Source: DATKCT01 sp035513055 (lineage in GTDB: Bacteria; Verrucomicrobiota; Verrucomicrobiia; Verrucomicrobiales; DEV007). From it: a stretch of DNA of 64,000 nt. This document shows positions 34,348 to 42,026 of this stretch, piece after piece (position 1 is the stretch's first letter; every line of letters starts with the position of its first letter). The DNA is taken from the NCBI GenBank assembly GCA_035513055.1, contig DATKCT010000180.1, positions 1-64,000 of the forward strand, in the 5' to 3' direction. The position numbers and the translations under genes were made by a program. Below the pieces are notes generated by a model that saw nothing but the letters and a program-made list of their open reading frames with translations, did no database searches and was not told the origin of the DNA.

Positions 34348-36479
34348 TCTGGCTTGGCTTGGCGCTCGAGGCTGGAAATCTCATCGGGAAACGCCCGGAT
34401 CAGCCTCTCCATTTCGGAGAAGTTGAATTCCGCCGCCGCTCGCTCCAGGGCAATAGCAAAGCCTCCGAGGGAGCGGCATTGCTCACTTTCAGCCAAGTCG
34501 TGCAGATCGTGGGCAAAGGTCATCACGCCGGAAAGGAGCATTCCGTCGCGCAGCTCCGGCCAGCGCGTCGATTCCAATCCGTGGAGAGTCCTGATCAGTT
34601 CTCCCCATTCACCCGGCCGGGAGTCCATCGAAACCGGAGCCCGCGGTTTTTCAGCGAGAGGCAGAAAACTGGCCATCTCTTTGAACAACTCAGCGCGCGA
34701 AAAGGGTTTGCGCACGTAGCCGTCGAAACCTTCGCGATCCGGTGGCGCGCCGTCCGGTTCGCTGAAGGCGGTTACGGCGATGACCGGGAGCACACGAAAA
34801 CGCGGGTTGGACCGCAAGATCTTGATGGCTTCCAGTCCATCGAGCTTGGGCATCCGAATGTCCATGAACACGAGGTCGGGTTCCACGTCTTCGATGAGTT
34901 GTAAAGCATCTTGGCCGTTGGCGGCTATAAAGAGATCGTGATGTGTGTGGCGGAACATCTCCCTCATGAGTTGGCTGTTGGTGACGTTATCGTCGGCCGC
35001 GACGATTCGCGAGGCCTGCAGCCGGTTGAAATCCACGAACTCCCTCTCGGTGAGGGCGGAGGCTGGAAGCCGGTTGCTGACCGCCAGGTCGGGGAGTTCA
35101 ATCACGAACTCAGCCCCTCGGCCCGGTTCGCTCTCGACGCGCACCGTGCCCCTCATGAGGGAGACGAAGCGATGAACGATGGCCAGACCCAAACCCGTCC
35201 CGTCCGATGTGGCGCCCGAACTGGGATTGTTATGAACGAAGGGCTGGAAGATCCGCTCCTTTACCTCCGTCGCGATCCCGGGCCCGCTGTCGCTGACAGC
35301 GACGGTCAAGTCCCAACGGCTACTGTCATCCTGGCGGGGTTGACCCCGGACGGCTACGGAGACCTGCCCGGACTCGGTGAACTTGACGGCGTTGCCAATC
35401 AGATTGATGAGCACTTGTCGTAGGCGAACCTGATCGAGCAGCAGGGACCTGGGAACGTCCTTCTCCACCGTGGATCGAAGGGTCAGCCCCTTCAGAGTCG
35501 CGTTCTCCCGGAAAAGCCGCTCGCAGAAGGTGATCAGCGCGCGGATGTCCACCGGTTCCGGGTGCAGCTCCATCATTCCGGCTTCCAGCTTGGAGAGGTC
35601 CAGCACGTCATTGAGCAGTTGCAGCAGCGCCGTCCCCCCCGCAACGATGGATTCGGCATAGCGGCGCGTTGCGGGGTTATTGGCCTCGCCCAGGACCAAT
35701 TCGCCAAACCCGAGGATGGCGTTGAGCGGGGTGCGAATCTCGTGGCTCATCATGGCCAGAAAGGAGGTGCTCTGACGTTGCCCTTCTTCCGCTCGCCGCC
35801 GCTCTACGGCATGCCCCTCGGCCCGCCGAATTTCCCCGATGATCCGGCGGATCAAGATGATGGCGATTCCGCCGATGCCGAGGGCCAAAATCCCGGTGGC
35901 AATAGAACTAAGCAGTCCGGCCTGCAAGTCCGTGTACATCGCGCTCGTCCTTTTCACCATGAGGCCATCCAGGCGGTCTTGTTCGACCTGCAGCAACTGC
36001 CGCAACTCGTCCATGGCTTCCTTGCCCTCACCCCGCAACACGAGCTGACTGGTCGCTATGCTCGGGTCATGTCGCCGGAGCGCGATGCTGTCCCGAGCCG
36101 ATTCGATGAGCTTTTCCGCGAGAGCTTCGGCGTGGGTAACACGCCTAAACTCGGGCAGTCTCCCGCTGTCGGCGCCCTTGAGTCTCTTGAGCCGCTCCCA
36201 CTCGAGGGGAAGAGCCTTGACCGCCCGCTCATAGGGAGCGACATAGGCCTCGTCTCCGGTCAAGAGGAATCCCCGCTGTCCGCTCACCACGTCTTGGACT
36301 AGCGAACGCGCTATATGCCAACTGATGATTTGCTGCTGGACCTCCCGCAGCTTCTGGATACTGCCGGTCAAGCGGTACCAGGTCACCCCGTTGAGCACAA
36401 GTGCGGCGACGGCCAGGATACCGGTGCAGCCGATGACCAGGCTCAAGGCCTTGATCTCACGCTGGCGAGGCCCGGTCAT
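34344..36479 (-). CDS. Membrane hybrid histidine kinase with CHASE3-like sensor and receiver
   Basis: Using the ATG at 36479, this is a 711-residue sensor kinase. An N-terminal membrane helix (VIGCTGILAVAALVLNGVTW) and a second near residue 195 flank a periplasmic CHASE3-like helical domain (SGQRGFLLTGDEAYVAPYER). The HisKA core has His246 in MMSHEIRTPLNAILGF; the N-box is INLIGNAVKFTESG and the G-boxes follow. A receiver domain is near 480-600 (VEPDLVFMDIRMPKLDG). A C-terminal helical tail of about 100 residues resembles an Hpt-like bundle but no certain phosphoacceptor His was assigned. An ATG at 36584 would add 35 non-family residues. CHASE3 ligands are unknown. Confidence 0.87.
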   Translation of the reverse strand: MTGPRQREIKALSLVIGCTGILAVAALVLNGVTWYRLTGSIQKLREVQQQIISWHIARSLVQDVVSGQRGFLLTGDEAYVAPYERAVKALPLEWERLKRLKGADSGRLPEFRRVTHAEALAEKLIESARDSIALRRHDPSIATSQLVLRGEGKEAMDELRQLLQVEQDRLDGLMVKRTSAMYTDLQAGLLSSIATGILALGIGGIAIILIRRIIGEIRRAEGHAVERRRAEEGQRQSTSFLAMMSHEIRTPLNAILGFGELVLGEANNPATRRYAESIVAGGTALLQLLNDVLDLSKLEAGMMELHPEPVDIRALITFCERLFRENATLKGLTLRSTVEKDVPRSLLLDQVRLRQVLINLIGNAVKFTESGQVSVAVRGQPRQDDSSRWDLTVAVSDSGPGIATEVKERIFQPFVHNNPSSGATSDGTGLGLAIVHRFVSLMRGTVRVESEPGRGAEFVIELPDLAVSNRLPASALTEREFVDFNRLQASRIVAADDNVTNSQLMREMFRHTHHDLFIAANGQDALQLIEDVEPDLVFMDIRMPKLDGLEAIKILRSNPRFRVLPVIAVTAFSEPDGAPPDREGFDGYVRKPFSRAELFKEMASFLPLAEKPRAPVSMDSRPGEWGELIRTLHGLESTRWPELRDGMLLSGVMTFAHDLHDLAESEQCRSLGGFAIALERAAAEFNFSEMERLIRAFPDEISSLERQAKPE

Positions 36480-36542
36480 CGTTGCAGGCGCCGCGTGCTT
36501 GCAAATAGCAAGCAAGAGGGGGCCAAATCCGTGCGTTCTGCC

Positions 36543-36559
36543 GTCCGGCGCCGCCGGAC
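36543..36559. promoter_or_regulatory. Perfect 7-bp inverted repeat near the divergent signalling promoter
   Basis: Arms gtccggc (36543-36549) and gccggac (36553-36559) flank a 3-base spacer. It lies between the sensor-kinase start at 36479 and the divergent stress operon. It could be an operator or a leader hairpin; nothing proves either. Confidence 0.3.
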
Positions 36560-36632
36560 GCGGTTCCGATGCCGGGAATCCCATTTACTCAACGCTTTCA
36601 TCAACAATGAGTTATGAATAGCGAACGAGGCT

Positions 36633-36648
36633 GGGCATGGAGCGAGCT
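36633..36648 (+). promoter_or_regulatory. Candidate sigma-54 (-24/-12) promoter for the CsbD/DUF1328 operon
   Basis: The stretch gggcatggagcgagct has the invariant GG (36634-36635) and GC (36646-36647) exactly 10 bases apart. A CA after the GG also fits TGGCAY. The -13/-14 TT is replaced by GA. Transcription would start near 36659, about 20 bases before the first gene. The neighbouring operon encodes a sigma-54 activator, which makes the call more plausible. Confidence 0.4.
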
Positions 36649-36677
36649 TAAAAAAACGGGAATACCCATTGTTTTAT

Positions 36678-36953
36678 ATGAGCGAAGTCCCTCCGCACGC
36701 AAGCGCAAACCACTTCTCCCTGGCCGACCTCCTGCGCGAGCAGGCGCGGGATCTCTACGATGCGGAAAGGTCGCACCGGGCTCATCTCGGCGCCCTCGAC
36801 CGGAGAGGCGTGGCCGCGGAATTGGCCGGTTATTTGGAGAAAATTGCCGACGATATTTCGGACAACATCGAAATCCTCACTGAGATCTGCCGCCTGCTGC
36901 AAGTCTCTCCGGAAAGCAACATAACCATACACACAACAGAACACAAGCCATGA
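36678..36953 (+). CDS. Small DUF892/YciE-like helical protein, half length
   Basis: A 91-residue protein, all helix by inspection. SLADLLREQARDLYDAERSH near residue 13-32 closely resembles helix 1 of ferritin-like DUF892/YciE proteins (LxDLLxxELRDLYDAE). ADDISDNIEILTEICRLLQV near 60-79 resembles helix 2. DUF892 proteins have about 160 residues and four helices; only the first two are here, and the His/Glu metal ligands of helix 2 are not evident. DUF892 proteins are stress-induced. The stop overlaps the csbD-like start (ATGA). ATG at 36678 is preferred to TTG at 36669. Confidence 0.6.
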   Translation: MSEVPPHASANHFSLADLLREQARDLYDAERSHRAHLGALDRRGVAAELAGYLEKIADDISDNIEILTEICRLLQVSPESNITIHTTEHKP

Positions 36954-37135
36954 ACAAACTGGAATTCAGCGGAAGTTGGGATCAAGTCAAAGGCCGGCTC
37001 AAGCAAGCCTATGGAACCTTGACCGACAACGATCTTACCTATGCAGAAGGGCGTGATGAAGAACTCCTCGGCAAGCTCAAATCCAAACTCGGCAAATCGG
37101 AAGAAGAGGTCCGCGAGATCATCCGGAACTGCTGA
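36950..37135 (+). CDS. CsbD-family stress protein
   Basis: A 61-residue protein with the CsbD signature: WDQVKGRLKQAYGTLTDNDL then YAEGRDEELLGKLKSKLGKS and EEEVREII. CsbD proteins form small helical bundles and are general-stress proteins (sigma-B regulon in Bacillus); molecular function is unknown. Translation is coupled to the upstream small helical protein, and the DUF1328 gene follows after 31 bases. A sigma-54-type promoter candidate lies upstream of the operon. Confidence 0.88.
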   Translation: MNKLEFSGSWDQVKGRLKQAYGTLTDNDLTYAEGRDEELLGKLKSKLGKSEEEVREIIRNC

Positions 37136-37166
37136 ACCTTCAACCTCAACCCACCTCAAAACTATC

Positions 37167-37325
37167 ATGCTTCATTACGCCATCATCTTTCTCGTCGTCG
37201 CCATCATCGCGGCGGTGCTCGGCTTCAGTGGGATCGCCGGATCGGCGGCCTGGATCGCGCAGATCCTATTCGTCGTGTTCCTTATCCTGGCCGTCGTGTC
37301 ATTCTTGACGGGGCGGAAAGCCTGA
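37167..37325 (+). CDS. DUF1328 small membrane protein
   Basis: A 52-residue protein made of two membrane helices (MLHYAIIFLVVAIIAAVLGF; ILFVVFLILAVVSFLTG) joined by SGIAGSAAWIAQ. This is the full DUF1328/YtjA pattern. Such proteins often sit beside CsbD genes and are thought to be envelope-stress related, though function is unproven. It is the last gene of the three-gene operon; a strong hairpin follows 30 bases on. Confidence 0.88.
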   Translation: MLHYAIIFLVVAIIAAVLGFSGIAGSAAWIAQILFVVFLILAVVSFLTGRKA

Positions 37326-37354
37326 ACTCAGCCGCAATGTCCTGACGCCCAGCG

Positions 37355-37399
37355 GCGCCGGGGGGCGGCAGGCCACAACAACCTGCAGCCCGCCGGCGC
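37355..37399 (+). terminator. Strong hairpin after the CsbD/DUF1328 operon
   Basis: Arms 37355-37372 and 37382-37399 are 18 bases each with 16 complementary positions, around a 9-base loop (ccacaacaa). No T-run follows, so it may act as a Rho-independent-like terminator, an mRNA 3' stabiliser or a REP element. Confidence 0.6.
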
Positions 37400-37411
37400 T
37401 CTGGCATTATT

Positions 37412-37451
37412 AACCCGCATTTCTCACAGACTTTCTGCTGTGGCGCGCCGC
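37412..37451. repeat. Dispersed ~40-bp intergenic element, copy 2
   Basis: This copy begins aacccgcatttctca, continues with a tttctgctg block and ends ggcgcgccgca. It matches 31326-31366 in the same order and strand. It lies between the hairpin and the convergent gene at 37475. A weaker partial resemblance (accccgcatttcatc) is seen near 39398. Confidence 0.5.
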
Positions 37452-37474
37452 ACGCCAGCCTGCGTTCGTCCGGT

Positions 37475-38827
37475 TTACTCCGGATTGGATATCCGCCGGA
37501 TCAGTTCCCCAGTCTTGTCCCCTTCCCGGGTCCCGTCGGCGTGGACATGAACATAGTCAAAAACCTCTTCCGCCGGAACGATAGCCTTCGCGCCTTTGGG
37601 CCGGCCGGATTCTAGGCCCGGTTCGTCCTCGAGGATTCCGCGCAAACTCTCGCCCGCCCAACTCTCCACTCCTAACCAACGGTATTCGCCATCGACACGC
37701 GCCTTGACCGAGAGCCGTTCCCCTTCCGGGAGACCGGCTTCGATCTGTGGGCGCTTCTCGCGCAGGAGCTTTCGGGCCTCCTCGCTCAGCCTCAACAGTT
37801 CCTGCTGCCGGGACCGCAAGGCCAAGGTGGATGGGTCCGGTTCGAGCAAATGTTGCACAAGGAAACCCTGGCGCTCCGCCGGTGAACGTCCCGGATAGGT
37901 CGAGAAATCCACGGCCCAAAGCTGATTGTTGGGATCGCCTTCGAGCGGATTCGCATCGCGAAAAGCCAGACCCGGCGCGATCGCTCCCCCTGGCAGTTTG
38001 AAGGCCTCCCGCAACTCCTCGCCGAAATACCCTGGAGCAGGGTTGAAAGGACCCCGCCGGCTGGCCTCGGCGATGAGAAACTCCAGGAGCCGGCCCAATG
38101 GGGTCCACCAACGCGGGTCGACGTCCTCCAACACGTAATCCGGATACCCAAGCTTCCGCAGCCCCAGAGTCACGGCCCGAAAAGATCCCGTGTCGGTTTC
38201 GCCTCCGTGCACGACAACATGCCGGGCAATGAGGGGGCGGCCTTTCTCCTCGATCCGGTGCGCCGTCCACGAACCCGCCGAAAACATCTGCCGGGTCTGC
38301 TCGTCCCACACAAAACCTCCGGTGGCCTTCGCCAGTTCCCCGGCGAAGCGATCTGCTCTCGCGAGATACTCGAGATTCTTTGGTTCGACAGCAAAGAATT
38401 CCAGGAGACACACCTCACGGGAAGACGACAGGGCGGCGATTGCGTCCTCGCTTAGACCCACACCTTTCTGCCTGAGGAACGTAGGCGGCGGAACCGAGTA
38501 GTTCGCCGTGGGGACCATCCTGACGTGGAGAAACAGGCCTTCCGCCGCCGTCGCCGCTTGTGCGGCGGGGCGGAAAGCGTTCTGGAAGGCGTCCCCCAGC
38601 AGGCGGTCGGCGGCAATCCCAAGAGACGCAGAGGGTTCCGGCGCGAAAAAGAGGGCGTAGTGAAAGTAGGCAGCGTTCCGCTTGGGCGCCTCCGCCTCCG
38701 CCTCCGCCTCCGCTTCGGCGGCTGGCGGCTCAGCGGCGGGTTCAGACTCGGCTCGGAGCGCGGGTCCCGCGGCGAGCAGCAGCAGCCCCCCGAGCCACCC
38801 AGACATCGCCCAAGCCCAGCGTCGCAT
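37475..38827 (-). CDS. Exported protein with C-terminal DUF2314-like domain
   Basis: A 450-residue protein. The start at 38827 gives a signal peptide (MRRWAWAMSGWLGGLLLLAA). A low-complexity Glu/Ala run follows (EAEAEAEAEA), encoded by tandem gcctcc units on the plus strand near 38688-38720. The middle part (70-350) has no recognised motif (YFHYALFFAPEPSASLGI; LLEFFAVEPKNLEYLARADR). The last 90 residues (LSVKARVDGEYRWLGVESWA; KGAKAIVPAEEVFDYVHVHA) resemble DUF2314. That domain is usually intracellular and of unknown role, so an exported version is unusual. It is monocistronic by position. Confidence 0.7.
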   Translation of the reverse strand: MRRWAWAMSGWLGGLLLLAAGPALRAESEPAAEPPAAEAEAEAEAEAPKRNAAYFHYALFFAPEPSASLGIAADRLLGDAFQNAFRPAAQAATAAEGLFLHVRMVPTANYSVPPPTFLRQKGVGLSEDAIAALSSSREVCLLEFFAVEPKNLEYLARADRFAGELAKATGGFVWDEQTRQMFSAGSWTAHRIEEKGRPLIARHVVVHGGETDTGSFRAVTLGLRKLGYPDYVLEDVDPRWWTPLGRLLEFLIAEASRRGPFNPAPGYFGEELREAFKLPGGAIAPGLAFRDANPLEGDPNNQLWAVDFSTYPGRSPAERQGFLVQHLLEPDPSTLALRSRQQELLRLSEEARKLLREKRPQIEAGLPEGERLSVKARVDGEYRWLGVESWAGESLRGILEDEPGLESGRPKGAKAIVPAEEVFDYVHVHADGTREGDKTGELIRRISNPE

Positions 38828-38998
38828 CACGCCGGCAACAAACCACGGGTCAACCGCAGGCGCAAACGCTTCCCCGGCGATCCGGGGGCATCGGCGGAGT
38901 AGTCCCCAGAGAGCCCTGGGAAGCCTTGGCCGCGGCTCAGATCCCGTCGACAAGATCCTTGGCAAGCCCTCGCCCAACAGGTATTCTCGCTGCCCGTG

Positions 38999-39325
38999 AT
39001 GCCGAAAGACGACATAACAATCGAGCTGACGAAACGGGAGCGCGACCTCATTGCAGAATACGGATACCCGTTCGACGACATCAAGCGGCAAATCGAAGGA
39101 GCAAAGGACACCGCTGGCGCAGTGGAAATCACAGACGGCAGATACTGGTGGGAGCAAGTGATCGGCAACCTGTCGATCTCGATCAACGAAGATGCAGAAA
39201 GCGACTCACTGATTGAGGAACTGTGCCTTCTAGCTGATGAGATCGAGCTGATCCTGAAGGTCTACGACTCGCCGGAACAGAATGAGCGCAAGCCCCCCAT
39301 TCGATTGCTGCCGGACACGGAATGA
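38999..39325 (+). CDS. Hypothetical acidic protein
   Basis: A 108-residue acidic protein of unknown function, with no signal peptide. It has helical segments (LTKRERDLIAEYGYPFDDIK) and a Trp pair (YWWEQVIG). The tail is LPDTE. A GTG directly before the ATG is an alternative start. Its codon use is visibly less GC-rich than its neighbours, which hints at transfer. The style resembles small immunity or antitoxin-like proteins, but no toxin gene is adjacent. Confidence 0.55.
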   Translation: MPKDDITIELTKRERDLIAEYGYPFDDIKRQIEGAKDTAGAVEITDGRYWWEQVIGNLSISINEDAESDSLIEELCLLADEIELILKVYDSPEQNERKPPIRLLPDTE

Positions 39326-39427
39326 CGAGAAGGGTTGTTTGCGTCTCGCCCTAAGGATTTCCTGACCTCCTCCTCTCGACGGCCGCCGCAGTCGAGAACC
39401 CCGCATTTCATCCGAATCCGGGATCAC

Positions 39428-41602
39428 TCAACGCCCGTCTTCACTCTTCCCAGTTGCGCCAAGCGGAAGACGAAAGGCCAGGTAGGCGTCGCCGGAAGGC
39501 GTTCCCATCTTGCCGCCGCCCGCTGCGATCACGACATACTGCACGCCGTCCACAGAGTAGGTTGCGGGAGTAGCATAACCGCCGGCGGGCAACTGCGTTT
39601 CCCAGAGCACCCGGCCATTGTCGCGGTCGAAGGCTCGGAATTTGGCATCCTGGCTCGCGCCGATGAAAATGAGACCGCCCTCGGTGACGACGGGTCCGCC
39701 GTAGTTTTCTGTTCCCGTCTGGGGCACACCCCGCCGGGTCAACTCTTCGAACTCTCCGAGCGGCACGCTCCAGTCGATCGCGCCCGTGTTTAAGTTAACC
39801 GCGTTGAGCGTGCCCCAGGGCGGCTTCACCGCGGGATACCCTTCCGGATCAAAAAACCGGTTGTATCCGGTGTGGGTGTAGGGCGACGTTCCCGCTTCCG
39901 GCGTCTCCCCTTCCAGATTCGGCGCGCGCTCCGGCCCGGCCCCGGTCTCCGCTTGCGGTCCGGCTATTAGCGCGTCCAACAGCAACTCCTTTTCCTTCTG
40001 CGAAAGAAAGCCGAAGGAAGGCATAACCCCACGCCCAGTCTCCAGCAGCTCACTCGTCTGCTCGCGATTCAACTTCGGCGCAATCGTATCGACGGGAGGA
40101 ATCGCGCGGGCCGGATCCCCCTTACGATCCAGTCCATGGCATGCTGCGCAGTAGAGGCGGTAAACGCTTTCCCCACTGACATCGCCGCCGGTCGCGCTTC
40201 CCGTTTCGATCATAGTTAGTATCCAGGGCATCTCGTTGGAATTCACGATGAGCCGGCCCGAGCCCGGATCGAAGGCCGCGCCGCCCCATTCCGCGCCCCC
40301 GTCAAACCCGGGGAAAACAACGGTCCCCACCGTGCTCGGCGGGATGAATTGCCGCCCCGTCCGCACTTCCCGGAGCTTGGCCAGGACAGCCTCACGCGAG
40401 GCCGGAGTCAGGTCCGTGGCTGTGTCTTCGTCGAAAACTTGCCGGGCGAAGGGAGGCGGCGCCAGAGGCAGCGGTTGGGTAGGCCAAGCCTGCTCGCCCG
40501 CCAAATCCGAACTGGGAACGGGACGCTCGACGACGGGAAACAAGGGCTGCCCGAGATCGCGATCCAGCAGGAAGACATGCCCAGATTTCGTTACTTGGGC
40601 CACGGCATCGATCTCCACGCCGTCATGAACGACCCGCACGAGATTCGGGGGGGCCGGCAGATCGCGATCCCAAAGGTCATGGTGGACTATTTGGTAATGC
40701 CAGACCAGTTCTCCGGAATCCGCGCGCAAGGCGATGACACAGTTGGCAAACAGATTCGCCCCGTGCCGGTTGCCGCCCCAGAAATCGAATGCCGCCGATC
40801 CTGTGGGCACAAAAACCAAGCCGCGCTCGTGGTCGACGCTCATTCCGCTCCAGGTGTTGCAGCCACCCGCCGTTTTCCACGCCTCTGGAGGCCAGGTCCG
40901 GTATCCAAAATCTCCGGGTTCGGGGATGGTTCGAAAAGTCCAGCGTATCTCGCCGCTGCGCAGGTCGTAGGCCCGCATGTGTCCCGGCGCAGAAGGACCG
41001 GGTCCCTCTCCGACGCGGGTGCCGAGAATGAGGAGATCGTCGAACACCACTCCTGGCGTATTGGCCAGCACGAAAAGATCTTGTGCGGGCCGGCCAAGTC
41101 CTTCCCGGAGATCGACCCGGCCGCCTGTGCCAAAGGACTCTAACAAGCGACCGTTGCGCGCATCGACGGCATAAAGCCACGTGCCGGCGGTGTAGAGAAT
41201 CCGGCCTTCCTCCCCCTTCCCCCAATGGACCATGCCGCGGTTGACTCCCACGGGCTCTTTCCCTTCGAAGGGATCGAAGCGCCACAACTCCTTGCCGCTG
41301 CGGGCATCGAGGGCGAACAGCTTCAAGCCGGCGCTCGATCCGTAGAGCACTCCATCGATGACCAGCGGATTGCATTGCACCTGGGACCGGCCCTCGTCGC
41401 GGGCGTCCCCCGAGCGATAGATCCATGCGACCTCCAAGCGATGCACATTGTCGCGGTCGATCTGGGTCAGAGTCGAGTGCTGGCTGCTGGCCGAATCTCC
41501 CAAATAGGCGTCCCAATTGGTTCCGGCCGCAGCCCACAGGCAACCCGGAGCGGCCAGGACCAGCCCAACCATTCTTCCCCATCCTCCACTTCGTCCGTGC
41601 AT
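39428..41602 (-). CDS. Exported PQQ-type quinoprotein with inserted cytochrome c domain
   Basis: A 724-residue quinoprotein of the glucose/alcohol dehydrogenase type. A signal peptide precedes the mature start near GTNWDAYLGD. Beta-propeller blades are seen at YGSSAGLKLFALDARSGKEL and LYTAGTWLYAVDARNGRL, with SGHVFLLDRDLGQPLF and the terminal blade FRAFDRDNGRVLWETQLPAG. A cytochrome c insert at about residues 485-560 carries CAACH and a probable Met ligand in RGVMPSFGF. This arrangement, with the heme domain before the last blades, occurs in verrucomicrobial PQQ-dehydrogenases. The substrate (sugar or alcohol) is not readable. An internal ATG at 41572 is an alternative start. Confidence 0.85.
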   Translation of the reverse strand: MHGRSGGWGRMVGLVLAAPGCLWAAAGTNWDAYLGDSASSQHSTLTQIDRDNVHRLEVAWIYRSGDARDEGRSQVQCNPLVIDGVLYGSSAGLKLFALDARSGKELWRFDPFEGKEPVGVNRGMVHWGKGEEGRILYTAGTWLYAVDARNGRLLESFGTGGRVDLREGLGRPAQDLFVLANTPGVVFDDLLILGTRVGEGPGPSAPGHMRAYDLRSGEIRWTFRTIPEPGDFGYRTWPPEAWKTAGGCNTWSGMSVDHERGLVFVPTGSAAFDFWGGNRHGANLFANCVIALRADSGELVWHYQIVHHDLWDRDLPAPPNLVRVVHDGVEIDAVAQVTKSGHVFLLDRDLGQPLFPVVERPVPSSDLAGEQAWPTQPLPLAPPPFARQVFDEDTATDLTPASREAVLAKLREVRTGRQFIPPSTVGTVVFPGFDGGAEWGGAAFDPGSGRLIVNSNEMPWILTMIETGSATGGDVSGESVYRLYCAACHGLDRKGDPARAIPPVDTIAPKLNREQTSELLETGRGVMPSFGFLSQKEKELLLDALIAGPQAETGAGPERAPNLEGETPEAGTSPYTHTGYNRFFDPEGYPAVKPPWGTLNAVNLNTGAIDWSVPLGEFEELTRRGVPQTGTENYGGPVVTEGGLIFIGASQDAKFRAFDRDNGRVLWETQLPAGGYATPATYSVDGVQYVVIAAGGGKMGTPSGDAYLAFRLPLGATGKSEDGR

Positions 41603-41708
41603 AGGCTTTCCTCGCCAATCCGGCGGTCTTGGGAATCTCCCGCGTCTGCGGCGCCCAGGCCGATGGGCCGCACGGAGCCGGCCCGCCTACACCGGTGAAC
41701 GAGGGCGG

Positions 41709-41909
41709 CTAGAATGGCCGGATGATCGAAGCGCGCTCCGCCATCGAGTTCCCCCCGAAGGCCGTCGCATCCGTCTCATCGACGAACTCTCCATCAGCTC
41801 CTTCTTCGAAGCCTGAGTCATCGCTCCTGGATCCGGTGGGTGTGCTACAGGCTGCAAAGATGAAGAGGCCGATTGTCGCCAGCAATCCGGGAAGTATCCG
41901 AGTTTTCAT
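41709..41909 (-). CDS. Small lipoprotein
   Basis: A 66-residue protein with a lipoprotein signal: a basic start (MKTR), a hydrophobic core and a lipobox-like FAAC with Cys20. The rest is short and very acidic (DDSGFEEGADGEFVDETDA), ending in RASIIRPF. It is probably anchored to a membrane and otherwise disordered. It lies alone between the quinoprotein and the divergent CotH gene. No relatives are recognised. Confidence 0.55.
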   Translation of the reverse strand: MKTRILPGLLATIGLFIFAACSTPTGSRSDDSGFEEGADGEFVDETDATAFGGNSMAERASIIRPF

Positions 41910-42026
41910 ACGCCGCGAATGCTAGACCTCGCCCACGGCGGCTGTCAACGCTCTCCTTTTCATCGCCCAGGGCCCGGAGGCCTCCCCGGACCTTGCCGTT
42001 GCCGAGGCTAGCCCCTACTATAGATT

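Noticed and set aside
36480..36584. 35-residue N-terminal extension of the sensor kinase
   Set aside because: It is not like the family, has no ribosome site and covers the inverted repeat in the divergent regulatory region.
38688..38720. Tandem gcctcc units as a possible CRISPR or minisatellite
   Set aside because: They are in frame and encode a Glu/Ala linker; there are no spacers.
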